Source: G963422445 sp963422445
GTDB taxonomy: Bacteria; Pseudomonadota; Alphaproteobacteria; Thalassobaculales; Thalassobaculaceae
Reading direction: 5' to 3'
Assembly: GCA_963422445.2 (NCBI GenBank)
Contig: OY729512.2
Span: 5,456,001-5,520,000 of the forward strand
DNA length: 64,000 nt
Positions 53,808-63,633 of the stretch are shown here, one piece after another. A model generated the notes under the pieces. The model did no database searches, was not told where the DNA came from, and was given only the letters and a program-made list of their open reading frames with translations. Position 1 is the stretch's first letter. Each line of letters starts with the position of its first letter. Position numbers and translations under genes: made by a program.

Positions 53808-54599
53808 ATGCCAGAGGCAATTGTCAACGGCGTAACACTGCATTATCAGGTCGACGGGCCTGCCGCCGGAACACCGATTCTGCTATCGAACTCGCTCGCG
53901 TCCAATCTCACCATGTGGGATCTGCAAGTCGAGCCTTTGGAAATGGAAAATTTCCGAGTGATCCGTTACGATAGCCGTGGCCATGGCCAGTCGGACGCGC
54001 CGGAAGGGCCATACAGTATCGAAATACTTGCCGACGACGTAGCTGCATTGATTGATCACCTCGATCTTGGCGCCGTTCACTTCTGTGGCCTCTCGAAAGG
54101 TGGGATGATCGGACAGATGATGGGCGTTCGACACCCCGGCAAGATCAAATCCCTCACCATTGCGGACAGTGCCGCCTTCATGCCAGCCAAGGATGTCTGG
54201 GAACAGCGCATCGCCACGGTGACGGTAGGCGGAATGGCTGCGGTCGTCGACGGCACGGTCGAACGCTGGTTCACGCATCCTGGCCAGCAGCGTATCCCCG
54301 ACGAAGTGGAGAAAGTTCGTGAAATGATCCTCGCGACTCCCGTCGTGGGGTTTGTCGCTTGTGGTCAGGCAATCATGGCCATGGACCTGCGACCGACCAA
54401 CCCATCAATCACCGCGCCAACCCTGGTGATCTGCGGTGAGCAGGATACCGGCACGACGCCGGCTCAGGCGAGAGAAATTGCCGATGCGGTGCCGGGCGCG
54501 GTGTTGGAACTGATTCCGCACGCGGCCCATCTCGCAAACATTGAGCAACCCGTGGCCTTTACTAACGCCCTGCTGAAACACGTCATAGCGCATCGGTAA
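53808..54599 (+). CDS. pcaD: 3-oxoadipate enol-lactonase-like alpha/beta hydrolase
   Basis: 263 residues from MPEAIVNGVTLHYQVDGP, with GGAGA 5-9 nt upstream (longer frame from 53796). Alpha/beta-hydrolase landmarks: ILLSNSLASNLTMWD, YDSRGHGQSDAPEGPYSIE, nucleophile elbow FCGLSKGGMIGQ (Ser), the Asp in VICGEQDTGTTP and the His in PHAAHLANIEQP. This pattern fits PcaD, which opens the enol-lactone in the beta-ketoadipate pathway of aromatic breakdown. No other pca gene is nearby, so the exact substrate is inferred. Confidence 0.82.
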   Translation: MPEAIVNGVTLHYQVDGPAAGTPILLSNSLASNLTMWDLQVEPLEMENFRVIRYDSRGHGQSDAPEGPYSIEILADDVAALIDHLDLGAVHFCGLSKGGMIGQMMGVRHPGKIKSLTIADSAAFMPAKDVWEQRIATVTVGGMAAVVDGTVERWFTHPGQQRIPDEVEKVREMILATPVVGFVACGQAIMAMDLRPTNPSITAPTLVICGEQDTGTTPAQAREIADAVPGAVLELIPHAAHLANIEQPVAFTNALLKHVIAHR

Positions 54600-54656
54600 T
54601 CTGTCCGGCGTTCCAGATAACGGTGCCGCGCCGATGAGAGATGACTGGATGAGACC

Positions 54657-55583
54657 ATGACGATCCTGTTTACCCATGATGCCTGTATCGGCCATGATAT
54701 GGGAGCAATGCATCCGGAACGGCCTGACCGCCTGCGCGCCTTGTGGCAGGCGTTCGAGGCGGACGAGTTTGCCGGTCTTGATCGCCGCGAAGCGCCAGCC
54801 GCGACGATTGACCAACTCGCCCGGATGCATCCCCGCGCCTATGTCGACGGCATTCTGGCAGCCGTCCCGGAAACCGGCCTGGCCAGGCTTGACGGCGACA
54901 CCGCGTTGGCTCCCGGGTCAGGTGCCGCAGCTCTGCGCGCAGCTGGCGCCGTCTGCGCCGCCGTCGATGCCGTCATGGCCCGAGAAGCCCGAAATGCCTT
55001 TTGCGCCGTACGGCCGCCGGGGCATCATGCGGAACCCGAAACTCCGATGGGATTCTGTCTGTTCAACAATGTTGCGGTCGGTGCGGCGCATGCGCAGGCC
55101 GTCCACGATGTCGGTCGGGTAGCCGTAGTGGATTTTGACGTCCATCACGGGAACGGGACGCAGGCGATGTTCTGGAACGAGGAGACCCTGTTCTTTGCAT
55201 CGACGCACCAAATGCCGCTTTATCCCGGTACCGGCGCCCGCGAAGACCGCGGGCGATATGACACCATCGTCAACGCACCGCTGCAAAACGGCGCCGGCGG
55301 GACAGAGTTCCGAGCAGCAATGCGCGAAATCATCCTGCCGGCACTCGACGGCTTTAGTCCCGAGTTCCTGTTGATTTCCGCCGGCTTTGACGCCCACAAG
55401 GATGACCCGCTCGCCAATTTGCACCTCGTTGAAGATGATTTTGTCTGGGCCACCCGCGAATTGCTTGCCATTGCCGGGACCCATTGCGACGGACGGCTCG
55501 TCTCGACCCTGGAAGGGGGCTACGACCTTGCCGCGCTCGCCGCGTCGGCGAGCGCGCATCTGCGGACGCTGATGAACGGTTGA
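54657..55583 (+). CDS. Histone deacetylase-like amidohydrolase
   Basis: 308 residues, class II HDAC/acetylpolyamine amidohydrolase superfamily; a zinc hydrolase that removes acetyl groups from lysine or polyamines. Diagnostic blocks: the start TILFTHDACIGHDMG..HPERPDRLRAL, RPPGHHAEPETPMGFCLFNN (His-His), VAVVDFDVHHGNGTQAMFW (zinc-binding D-x-H), ISAGFDAHKDDPLANL (Asp) and LEGGYDLAALA. It precedes xseB, a neighbourhood conserved in alphaproteobacteria. Natural substrate unknown. Confidence 0.92.
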   Translation: MTILFTHDACIGHDMGAMHPERPDRLRALWQAFEADEFAGLDRREAPAATIDQLARMHPRAYVDGILAAVPETGLARLDGDTALAPGSGAAALRAAGAVCAAVDAVMAREARNAFCAVRPPGHHAEPETPMGFCLFNNVAVGAAHAQAVHDVGRVAVVDFDVHHGNGTQAMFWNEETLFFASTHQMPLYPGTGAREDRGRYDTIVNAPLQNGAGGTEFRAAMREIILPALDGFSPEFLLISAGFDAHKDDPLANLHLVEDDFVWATRELLAIAGTHCDGRLVSTLEGGYDLAALAASASAHLRTLMNG

Positions 55584-55672
55584 CCCGTCCCACCGGCATG
55601 GCGTTTACGGTTTGCGGCTTGTTCACACCGGGTGTCTCGAATAAACTTCACCTGAACGCAGGGAGGATCGTT

Positions 55673-55918
55673 GTGAGCGACGACTTGAAGGCGGTTGAAG
55701 ATCTTGGCTTCGAAGAGGCATTGCAGGAACTCGAAGGAATTGTGGCCCGGCTTGAAGGTGGTCAAGGGACGCTGGATGATGCGATCCAGGCGTACGAACG
55801 TGGCAGCGCTCTCAAAAGATACTGCCAACAGAAACTCGAGGCGGCGCGCATGAAGGTCGAACAGATCCGCCTTTCCGAAGAGTCCGAGCCGATCGGTACG
55901 ACGGATCTTCCCGAGTGA
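55673..55918 (+). CDS. xseB: Exodeoxyribonuclease VII small subunit
   Basis: 82 residues. Partner of XseA in a single-strand-specific exonuclease. GFEEALQELEGIVARLEGGQ, then GTLDDAIQAYERGSALKRYC and KLEAARMKVEQI, is the full XseB motif. The start GTG at 55673 follows GGGAGG (55661-55666) at good spacing; the longer upstream frame is not part of the protein. It overlaps ispA by four bases (GTGA), so translation is coupled. Confidence 0.95.
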   Translation: MSDDLKAVEDLGFEEALQELEGIVARLEGGQGTLDDAIQAYERGSALKRYCQQKLEAARMKVEQIRLSEESEPIGTTDLPE

Positions 55919-56838
55919 CTGAATCCGCTGAGCCACGCATCGTGGCCGCTACGTCTGCGTTGAACACATTGCTGACAAACTGTGCCAGGCAGGTCGAACA
56001 TTTGATGGATCTGCTGTTGTCACCGGTCGAGGGCGTTGAAGCACAGCTCGCGGAGGCGATGCGCTACAGCGTGTTCAATGGCGGCAAACGGCTGCGTCCG
56101 TTTATCGTTCAGCAATCGGCCCGACTGTTCGGCGTCGATACACGCTGCGCCACCCGGGTCGGGGTGGCGGTCGAATTCATGCATTGCTATTCCCTGATTC
56201 ACGACGACCTGCCGGCAATGGATGACAGCGACTTGCGACGTGGTCGGCCGAGTTGTCACAAACAGTATGACGAAGCGACGGCGATATTGGCGGGCGACGC
56301 GTTGCAATCTCTCGCTTTTCAGATCCTGGCCGAACCGGAAACCCATGCCGATGCCCTGGTCCGTTGTGACCTGATTACGACATTGGCCGCGGCGGTCGGC
56401 GTCCGTGGCATGGCCGGGGGGCAGATGCTGGATCTCCTGGCCGAAACGTCGTCCTTCGACGGCGCCACAGTCACCCGGCTGCAACGCATGAAAACCGGAG
56501 AGGTCTTCGCGTTCAGCGCGACCGCCGGCCCGATTCTCGGCCGTGGAAGCGACGCGCAGATCCATGCCTTGCACAGTTATGCCCAGAAATTGGGTCTAGC
56601 GTTCCAGATTGCCGATGATCTGCTGGATTACGAAGGTGCGGAGGACCGGATCGGAAAACCTGGCGGACAGGACGCTGCTTCCTGCAAGGCGACCTATGTG
56701 TCGATACTCGGCCCCGAAGGCGCGCTGACGCAGGCCCGCCTGCTGAGCGAACAGGCAGTAAGGGCATTGGACCACTGGGATGAAGCGGCAGACCCGCTGA
56801 GGGCCGTCGCGCGCTACGCCATTGAACGTGACAGATAA
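55915..56838 (+). CDS. ispA: Geranyl/farnesyl diphosphate synthase
   Basis: 307-residue trans-prenyltransferase that condenses IPP with DMAPP/GPP to farnesyl diphosphate for quinones, hopanoids and undecaprenyl chains. First Asp-rich motif HDDLPAMDDSDLRRGRPSCH, second motif AFQIADDLLDYEGAEDRIGK, with the intervening MKTGEVFAFSATAGPIL and GKRLRPFIV. The GTG start overlaps xseB. In many relatives dxs follows; here the gene is followed by about 190 bp without a gene and then a convergent amidase gene. Confidence 0.94.
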   Translation: MTESAEPRIVAATSALNTLLTNCARQVEHLMDLLLSPVEGVEAQLAEAMRYSVFNGGKRLRPFIVQQSARLFGVDTRCATRVGVAVEFMHCYSLIHDDLPAMDDSDLRRGRPSCHKQYDEATAILAGDALQSLAFQILAEPETHADALVRCDLITTLAAAVGVRGMAGGQMLDLLAETSSFDGATVTRLQRMKTGEVFAFSATAGPILGRGSDAQIHALHSYAQKLGLAFQIADDLLDYEGAEDRIGKPGGQDAASCKATYVSILGPEGALTQARLLSEQAVRALDHWDEAADPLRAVARYAIERDR

Positions 56839-57028
56839 GAATATCGTATCCGCCGCCGGGCTGACGATCCCGAACATCGTGCTCCGGGACATACGCATCC
56901 CTGAACAGGTGAACAGGCACCCCTGATTGCGTGCCAACCTCCCCGGCTTCACCAGCAATCCACCCTCGTCTGCCTGATCCCGGGCAGCGATCATGCTGTG
57001 TCGAACGAATTCTGGTCGCGGTCAATGT

Positions 57029-58276
57029 CTATGCAACGACCTCCGCGGTTTCGATCACGGCATGAAGCAGCACGTCGGTGCCCGCTCGTGCCCAGCCCGG
57101 GTAAATTTCCTCTGCTTCATTATGCGACAACCCGTCGACACAAGGGCACATGATCATGGCTGTCGGCGCCACCTGATTAATCCAGCAGGCATCGTGGCCG
57201 GCCCCTGAAACCAGATCCCGATGTGAATAACCAAGCCGCTCCGCGGCCGCGCGAACGGTGTTTACGCAATCCTGATTGAACGTGACGGGATCAAAACCGC
57301 CGACCTGTTCGATCTCGATATCCAGACCAAGCGTTTCCGCGACCTCGGCGGCACCTGCCCTGAGCCGGCCGCCCATTTCGGCGATAATCGCTTTTTCGGG
57401 ATGCCTGAAATCGACCGTAAACACGGCCTTGCCGGGTATGATGTTGCGGGAGTTGGGGTAGATATCGCAATGACCGATCGCGCCCACCGCCAACGGTGCG
57501 TGGCTCCAGGCAATGTCATCGACCAGTTGGGTGACGCGGGCCATGCCGAGGCCGGCATTGACCCGCATCGGCATTGGCGTCGAGCCTGTATGGCTCTCGC
57601 GTCCGATCAAGGTCACCTGCAGCCAACTCAGCCCCTGGCCATGGGTCACCACGCCAATCTGCTTCTGCTCGGATTCAAGAATCGGACCTTGTTCGATATG
57701 CAGTTCGAAAAACGCATGGATCTTGCGGGCGCCAACATCCTCATCGCCGATCCAACCGATGCGTTTCAGTTCGTCGCCAAACATTTTGCCGGCGGCGTCC
57801 TTGCGGTCATATGCCCATTCGAGGTCGTGAACCCCGGCAAACACGCCTGACGCCATCATCGGCGGCGCGAAACGCGTCCCTTCCTCGTTGGTAAAATTGA
57901 CGATGACGATCGGTCGCCAAGTTCGGATACCTGTGTCGTTCAGGGTGCGAACGATTTCGAGGCCGGCTAACACGCCGAGCACACCGTCATATTTTCCGCC
58001 AGTCGGCTGCGTATCGAGATGGCTGCCAACATAGACCGGCAAGGCCTCTGGGTCGGTACCTTCACGCCGAAAGAACATGTTGCCCATTTTGTCGAAACCC
58101 ATCCTCAGTCCCGCGTCTTCACACCAAGTCTGGAACAGCGCACGGCCTTCAGCATCTTCGTCCGTCAGGGTCTGGCGATTGTTTCCGCCGGAAATACCCG
58201 GACCGATCGTTGCCATGTCCATGAGCGAAGTCCACAAACGTTCGCTATTGATTCTGAGGTTGCTGGAAACGGTCAT
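57029..58276 (-). CDS. M20-family Zn-dependent amidase (hydantoinase/carbamoylase type)
   Basis: About 415 residues from MTVSSNLRINSERLW, chosen because CGGAGA lies 9 nt upstream; another Met is at 58300. Metal-ligand blocks: YVGSHLDTQPTGGKYDGVLG (His, Asp), FTNEEGTRFAPPMMASGVFAG (Glu), FELHIEQGPILES (His) and GLSHNEAEEIYP (His). The substrate-binding ITGxxxHxGxTPM-like segment reads LIGRESHTGSTPMPMR. Members are N-carbamoyl-L-amino-acid hydrolases, allantoate amidohydrolases or ureidoglycolate hydrolases; which one cannot be decided from sequence alone. Monocistronic. Confidence 0.88.
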   Translation of the reverse strand: MTVSSNLRINSERLWTSLMDMATIGPGISGGNNRQTLTDEDAEGRALFQTWCEDAGLRMGFDKMGNMFFRREGTDPEALPVYVGSHLDTQPTGGKYDGVLGVLAGLEIVRTLNDTGIRTWRPIVIVNFTNEEGTRFAPPMMASGVFAGVHDLEWAYDRKDAAGKMFGDELKRIGWIGDEDVGARKIHAFFELHIEQGPILESEQKQIGVVTHGQGLSWLQVTLIGRESHTGSTPMPMRVNAGLGMARVTQLVDDIAWSHAPLAVGAIGHCDIYPNSRNIIPGKAVFTVDFRHPEKAIIAEMGGRLRAGAAEVAETLGLDIEIEQVGGFDPVTFNQDCVNTVRAAAERLGYSHRDLVSGAGHDACWINQVAPTAMIMCPCVDGLSHNEAEEIYPGWARAGTDVLLHAVIETAEVVA

Positions 58277-58637
58277 AGCAATATTCTCCGTTTGCTCCAT
58301 GCTCCCGCGCCCGGTACGAGACCACGAATATGTGTTCTGTTAGCGGCCGGAACACCATGTTGCTTGTTTCAGTGCTCGCAATCGCCGATGTGCAACTCTT
58401 CTGGTCCACAGATCCGTGTTTCGCTGGCAGGGATGATAGCACATTTCCGACACACCGCCGTTCGTTTTGCCGGCGAACCTCCTGTCACGCGCCGCCGTCT
58501 GTAATAGCTGGAACAATGCCGCAAGAAGCCATGTCCCCGTTGCCGCTTGGCAGGGATGGGCCACGGGCGTCAGATCCAATACCTGAATCCAGATGATTTA
58601 CCTTGTAATTCTAAAATCAACCTTTTAATTTGCGAGG
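58277..58637. promoter_or_regulatory. Divergent intergenic region
   Basis: 361 bp between the amidase and DUF4143 ATPase genes, presumably with promoters for both. The last 40 bp are AT-rich (TTTACCTTGTAATTCTAAAA near 58598-58617), a plausible promoter area for the ATPase; no specific operator recognised. Confidence 0.3.
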
Positions 58638-59810
58638 ATGATTGATCGGCGCGTATATCGAACGATCCGCCAAGCCTTGGGGCGCCAAGCTGCCGTCGCC
58701 CTGATTGGACCACGTCAGGTCGGCAAGACCACGCTGGCCCATGCGATCGGCGATAAGATGAATGCGCTTTACCTCGACCTGGAAGTCAGGGCCGACCGAA
58801 ACAAGCTGGCAGATCCCCCGCTGTTCCTTGGCCCTTATGAGGACCGCACGGTCATTCTCGACGAGATCCACCGAGTCCCGGAGTTGTTCCCGGAACTGCG
58901 CGGGTTGATCGATCAGGGACGCCGTCGCGGCCATCGGACTGGACGGTTCCTGGTCCTTGGTTCAGCCTCGATCGATCTGCTCAGGCAATCGGGAGACAGT
59001 CTCGCCGGCCGGATCGAATACATCGCGTTGAATCCATTCGATGTCGTCGAAGCCGCACCAACGGAAGAAGCCGCCACGAAGTTGTGGGTACGGGGCGGCT
59101 TTCCGGACAGTTATCTTGCCAATAGCGATGTTGACAGCTTCGCTTTTCGGCAGGATTTTATCCGTACCTATCTGGAATGCGATGTGCAGCAGTTCGGCCG
59201 ACGTGTTCCGGCAGAGACACTGGCGCGGTTATGGACAATGCTCGCCCATGGTCAGGGTACCCTCCTCAACGCATCGAGGCTGGCCGCCAATCTGTCACTC
59301 ACGGGCCCGACCGTAACCGGCTACGTCGACCTGTTGGTCGATCTGATGCTGGTCAGACGTCTTATGCCATTTCATGCGAATACCAAAAAACGCCTCGTTA
59401 AATCGCCCAAACTCTATGTTCGGGATAGCGGCCTTGTTCACGCCCTGCTCGGTCTCCAGGACCACAACGAACTCGCTGGCCATCCGGTCGTCGGCATGAG
59501 CTGGGAGGGCTATGTGATCGAAAACCTGCTTGCCGTTGCTCCACCTCGAACCCGGGCGAGCTTTTATCGCACCGCAGCCGGTGCGGAAATCGATCTCCTG
59601 CTCGATCTTCCCGGCAACCGGGGGTTCTGGGCCATCGAGATCAAACGCAGCCTCTCGGCGCGGGTCAGCAAAGGCTTCCATACCGCGCGAGAAGATCTGA
59701 CCCCGGAGCGCTCATTCGTCGTCACCGCAGATAACACTCGATATCCAATCGCCGGGGGAATTGAAGCGATCGGTCTCAAGGAGATGGCAGCACTGGTGAT
59801 GACGTCATAG
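58638..59810 (+). CDS. AAA+ ATPase with DUF4143 domain
   Basis: 390 residues. Walker A LIGPRQVGKTTLAHAIG near the N-terminus, Walker B RTVILDEIHRVPELFPELRG, sensor-like LVLGSASIDLLRQSGDSLAGR. The C-terminal DUF4143 region follows, with YVRDSGLVHALLGLQD, VGMSWEGYVIENLL and a PD-(D/E)XK-like end (AEIDLLLDLPGNRGFWAIEIK). This family is common, stand-alone and poorly characterised; some members are linked to toxin-antitoxin or defence roles. No partner gene is seen here. Confidence 0.9.
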   Translation: MIDRRVYRTIRQALGRQAAVALIGPRQVGKTTLAHAIGDKMNALYLDLEVRADRNKLADPPLFLGPYEDRTVILDEIHRVPELFPELRGLIDQGRRRGHRTGRFLVLGSASIDLLRQSGDSLAGRIEYIALNPFDVVEAAPTEEAATKLWVRGGFPDSYLANSDVDSFAFRQDFIRTYLECDVQQFGRRVPAETLARLWTMLAHGQGTLLNASRLAANLSLTGPTVTGYVDLLVDLMLVRRLMPFHANTKKRLVKSPKLYVRDSGLVHALLGLQDHNELAGHPVVGMSWEGYVIENLLAVAPPRTRASFYRTAAGAEIDLLLDLPGNRGFWAIEIKRSLSARVSKGFHTAREDLTPERSFVVTADNTRYPIAGGIEAIGLKEMAALVMTS

Positions 59811-59874
59811 ACTCACGAACCGGACTGTTTGCGAGCCATATGAACGATCGTTGGGGACAAATCAGCTTTTGACA

Positions 59875-60990
59875 TTACCCTGTAGAATGGGCCCCCTCAC
59901 CCGGTACCTCACCGCACTGCGCCACATGGCGCAAAAGATGATCGGCAAGCACGCAAGCCATCATTGCTTCACCGACCGGCACCGCCCGTATCCCGACACA
60001 AGGATCGTGCCGCCCGCGCGTTACGACCTCAACCTCAGCGCCGAAACGGTCGACCGACCGTCGCGGGGTCAGAATTGAACTCGTCGGCTTTACCGCGAAA
60101 CGAGTAACGATCGGCTGCCCCGTCGAAATTCCACCGAGTACACCACCGGTCCGATTGCTGGCGAATTCGGGATGTCCGTTCACCATGCACATCTCGTCAG
60201 CCGCATCTTCACCCGACACTGCGGCAAGTTCGAAACCGTCGCCGATCTCGACACCCTTGACCGCATTGATCGACATCAGTGCCGCTGCAAGATCGCTGTC
60301 AAGCTTGGCATAAACCGGTTCGCCCAAGCCTGGCGGCACACCTTCAGCGACCACTTCGATGACCGCGCCCGCAGAAGATCCTGCCTTGCGCACCGAATCA
60401 AGATAGGTCGCCCAGCATTCTGCCGCATCCGCATCAGGAGACCAGAACGGGTTGCGGTCGATTTCCTCCCAATCCCAATTGGTGCGGTCGATTGCATGCG
60501 GTCCGACCTGAATCAGGGCTCCGCGAATCGACAACGCATTACCAAGCCGACTTGCAAGTACCTTTCGCGCCACGGCGCCAGCGGCAACCCGCATGGCGGT
60601 TTCACGGGCCGATGATCGCCCACCGCCACGATAGTCGCGAATACCGTACTTTGCTTGGTAGGTGTAGTCCGCATGGCCTGGACGAAACCGGTCCCGGATT
60701 TCGCCATAGTCCCGGGACCGTTGATCCTCGTTCTCGATGACCAATCCGATCGGCGTTCCTGTCGTCACGCCTTCAAAAACTCCGGACAGGATCTTCACGG
60801 TGTCGGATTCGCGACGCTGCGTCGTAAACCGGGACTGCCCGGGTTTACGCCGTTCGAGATAAAACTGGATGTCGGCTTCGGAAAGTGGAAGCAGCGGCGG
60901 CGTCCCATCGACGATACAGCCGATCGCCGGGCCGTGACTCTCACCCCATGTCGTGAACCGGAAAACCTCACCGAATCCGTTACTGGCCAT
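59875..60990 (-). CDS. aroC: Chorismate synthase
   Basis: FMN-dependent last step of the shikimate pathway, 5-enolpyruvylshikimate-3-phosphate to chorismate. Start at MASNGFGEVFRFTTWGESHG (an upstream Met at 61002 adds four residues). Signatures GCIVDGTPPLLPLSEADIQ, YGIRDYRGGGRSSARETAMR and GVLGGISTGQPIVTRFAVKP, plus RHDPCVGIRAVPVGEAMMAC near the end. About 371 residues, normal length. It lies 17 bp downstream of fabI on the same strand, so the two are probably cotranscribed. Confidence 0.96.
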   Translation of the reverse strand: MASNGFGEVFRFTTWGESHGPAIGCIVDGTPPLLPLSEADIQFYLERRKPGQSRFTTQRRESDTVKILSGVFEGVTTGTPIGLVIENEDQRSRDYGEIRDRFRPGHADYTYQAKYGIRDYRGGGRSSARETAMRVAAGAVARKVLASRLGNALSIRGALIQVGPHAIDRTNWDWEEIDRNPFWSPDADAAECWATYLDSVRKAGSSAGAVIEVVAEGVPPGLGEPVYAKLDSDLAAALMSINAVKGVEIGDGFELAAVSGEDAADEMCMVNGHPEFASNRTGGVLGGISTGQPIVTRFAVKPTSSILTPRRSVDRFGAEVEVVTRGRHDPCVGIRAVPVGEAMMACVLADHLLRHVAQCGEVPGEGAHSTG

Positions 60991-61007
60991 CAAGGCCCCC
61001 ACCCGGC

Positions 61008-61820
61008 CTAGACGACCGAAATGTCGGGTGCATCCACCGCTTTCATGCCGATAATGTTGTAGCCGCAGTCGACATGATGAATTTCTCCCGACACGCCGCT
61101 CGAAAGATCGCTCAACAGATAGACCGCCGCGCCGCCGACATCATCAAGTGTGACATTGCGCCGAAGCGGTGAATTGTACTGGTTCCATTTCAGGATATAG
61201 CGGAAATCGCCGATACCCGAAGCCGCGAGTGTCTTCATCGGACCGGCCGATAGTCCGTTCACGCGCACTGCCTGCTCACCAAGATCGACCGCCAGATATC
61301 GGACGCTTGCCTCAAGCGCCGCTTTCGCGACTCCCATGACATTGTAGTGCGGCATGACGCGCTCGGCGCCAAAATAGGTCAGTGTCATCAGGCTGCCGCC
61401 ATCGGACATCCTGGCTGCGGCATGGCGCGCGACCGATACGAAGGAAAAGCACGAGATGTCCAGCGTTCTCAAAAAGTTGTCCCGGCTGGTGTCGACATAG
61501 GCGCCCTTGAGTTCGGTCTTGTCGGAAAACGCGATCGCGTGAACCAGAAAATCCAGGGAGTCCCAGCGTTCGTCGATGGCTTCGAACGCGGCAGTAATAC
61601 TGTCGTCATCAGCGACATCGCACTGCATGAGAAATTCGGACCCGATCGAGGCTGCCAGCGGTTCGGCCCGCTTGCGCAGGGCCTCGCCCTGATAGGTAAA
61701 CGCCAGCTCGGCCCCCTGCTCGGCCGCGGCCTTGGCAACACCCCAGGCAATCGACATATCATTCGCCACGCCCATGATCAGACCTTTTTTCCCAGCCATG
61801 ATCCCTGCGGGTGCGTTCAT
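61008..61820 (-). CDS. fabI: Enoyl-[acyl-carrier-protein] reductase (NADH) FabI
   Basis: Final reduction step of type II fatty acid elongation; target of triclosan. Start at MNAPAGIMAGKKGLIMGVAN (longer frame from 61883). Motifs: GVANDMSIAWGVAKAAAEQG, FLVHAIAFSDKTELKGAYVD, the catalytic Tyr-x6-Lys pair in TYFGAERVMPHYNVMGVAKA, and VRVNGLSAGPMKTLAASGI. 270 residues. The position directly upstream of aroC is conserved in Rhodospirillales; the usual pdxH/dnaJ-like neighbours are missing, perhaps displaced by the IS beyond. Confidence 0.95.
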   Translation of the reverse strand: MNAPAGIMAGKKGLIMGVANDMSIAWGVAKAAAEQGAELAFTYQGEALRKRAEPLAASIGSEFLMQCDVADDDSITAAFEAIDERWDSLDFLVHAIAFSDKTELKGAYVDTSRDNFLRTLDISCFSFVSVARHAAARMSDGGSLMTLTYFGAERVMPHYNVMGVAKAALEASVRYLAVDLGEQAVRVNGLSAGPMKTLAASGIGDFRYILKWNQYNSPLRRNVTLDDVGGAAVYLLSDLSSGVSGEIHHVDCGYNIIGMKAVDAPDISVV

Positions 61821-62361
61821 TCCGTCCTCGCTCGTTATCCGGTTCGCTCGGCAGGTTGCCGACCACCGGTCACTGAAGGTCACATCCTACACCATGGGCA
61901 GTGTTCCGCCAATGACTCTCGTCAGACCGGTTACAACGAGCTTGGTCGAAAACAGACCGGATTCTTGTCTGCCGGGATTTGTTTCCGGAACGCGGCGAAT
62001 AGTGGTTCGGGACGTATTACAGGCCGGTCCAGCGGGAAATCCCCGGGCGATACGGATAACCGCGGCATTTGCCGGCTGATCTTTCGGTGTATCTCTGACG
62101 TCTCGACGGTCCTGCGGCCTGCCGGCAGTTCCGGGTCATCCGGTCGATCGGATGCTTCGGGTCGCGGGCAGACAGGTGTTCGCGTCCTGACTAACGGGTT
62201 AGCAGGACTGTTGCCGGTCGGCGGTTCCGGCACGTCTGGAACAGGCATTCAAACCCTTGCGTCCCGTGATCAGGGGCCTTGCGGATCGGATACCTTGCCT
62301 CCTGGGGTTGGCAAGCCGACGGCCAACGGCGTCCGCGTCGAAGACGCGCTAAAGCGGGTTA
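61821..62361. other. No recognisable gene
   Basis: 540 bp between fabI and the IS5 element, holding the fabI promoter region. Long frames exist on both strands (Gly/Ser-rich on plus, Pro/Arg-rich on minus) without ribosome sites or motifs. Confidence 0.35.
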
Positions 62362-63542
62362 GGGATTGTCTGAACAAGTCGGTTTTTCGGATATACAGGT
62401 GTCGTGGCCCGTGGATGAAACGCCAGAGCCCATCGGGGACGTGTTGTCGTGCCAGGAAATGGGGATTTCGATGCCCGAGCCGACCGTCCCCGCCGCCTTG
62501 CGGCGGTTGCGGACGGACTCCCCCACGTCAGGCGGTGGCGTCGCGCCCCGCGATGAGCAGATTGGTGAACCCGAGCAGCACGGCGATACGTTGCGTGTTC
62601 TTCGCCAGCCCCCGATAGCGCACCTTCGCGTAGCCGAAGTGGCGCTTCACATACAGGAACGGATGTTCCACCCTGGCCCGAACCGACGCCTTGCGCCTCT
62701 CCGCCGCCGCCTCCGGGCCTGCCTTGTCCAGCCCCGGCGCTTGCCGGGCTTCAGCGCCACCTCCCAGTCCACGTCCGTGTCCCGGTTCTCCGCGCGCTTG
62801 TCCACCCTCTGATAGCCCGCGTCACCCCACACCTGCTCCTCGCCCCCGTGCAACAGCGCGTGCGCGGTCGCCACATCCGAGACATTCGCCGGCGTCGTCT
62901 CCACGCTGTGTGTCAAGTCCGACTGCGCATCCACCCCGATGTGCGCCTTCATCCCGAAATGCCACTGATTGCCCTTCTTCGTCTGATGCATCTCCGGGTC
63001 CCGCTCGCCCTTGCGGTTCTTCGTCGACGACGGCGCGGCAATGAGACTCGCGTCCACGATCGTCCCCGTGCTCAAGCGGTGTCCGAGCGAGGCCAGATGT
63101 GCGTTGATCTCCTCGAACAGCGTTTCGCCCAGACCATGCGTCTCCAGCAAGTGGCGGAAATGCAGAACCGTCGTCTCGTCAGGCAGCGCACCCGAGAGGC
63201 GCAACCCCACAAACCGCCGCACCGACTTCACCTCGTAGAGCAGGTCCTCCATCCCAGGGTCGCTCAGATTGTAGAACAGCTGCAACCCAGTGCACCCGCA
63301 GCATCACGCTCAACGGATAGGGCCGCCGACCGCGCCCGGCCTTCGGGTAGAACGGCTCGATGCGGGCCTCCAGCCGCTCCCAGGGAACCAGCCCGTCCAT
63401 CGTCTCGAGAAACACCTCGCGCCGCGTCCGACGCGTCTTCAGGTCGTGCTCCAGCTCCGTAAACGTCGCTTGCTCCAAGGCTCGCACTCCACTCCGTCAC
63501 CAAGAAACCAATGTGACAAAACCAACTTGTTCAGACAATCCC
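62362..63542 (-). mobile_element. IS5-family element (IS427-like), complete but mutated
   Basis: 1181 bp with perfect inverted ends GGGATTGTCTGAACAAG, and TA on each side (62360-62361 and 63543-63544), consistent with the 2-bp duplication of the IS427 group. A truncated relative lies at 9491-9965. Confidence 0.9.
62528..63487 (-). pseudogene. IS5-family transposase (two frameshifts)
   Basis: The N-terminal frame MRALEQATFTELEHDLKTRR through YPLSVMLRVHW breaks near 63290, where one extra base is present. The next frame MQLFYNLSDPGMEDLLYEVK, GALPDETTVLHFRHLLETHG, TIVDASLIAAPSSTKNRKGE, HFGMKAHIGVDAQS, WGDAGYQRVDK runs to VALKPGKRR. After a second shift near 62740 it ends VEHPFLYVKRHFGYAKVRYR and LLIAGRDATA. 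The catalytic core is readable but not in one frame. Confidence 0.87.
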
Positions 63543-63633
63543 TAGGGTTTTGGCTATTCTAGATAGTGTCGTCATGAGTGATGTTTATCTGTACTATCTG
63601 TCGAACTCACTCGATGGTTCCTGGAGGAGACTC

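Noticed and set aside
60172..60615. 147-residue plus-strand open frame
   Set aside because: Antisense to aroC, whose motifs are complete on the minus strand.
61347..62618. 423-residue plus-strand open frame over fabI and the following gap
   Set aside because: Antisense to fabI, then Gly/Ser-rich low-complexity sequence without ribosome site or known domain.
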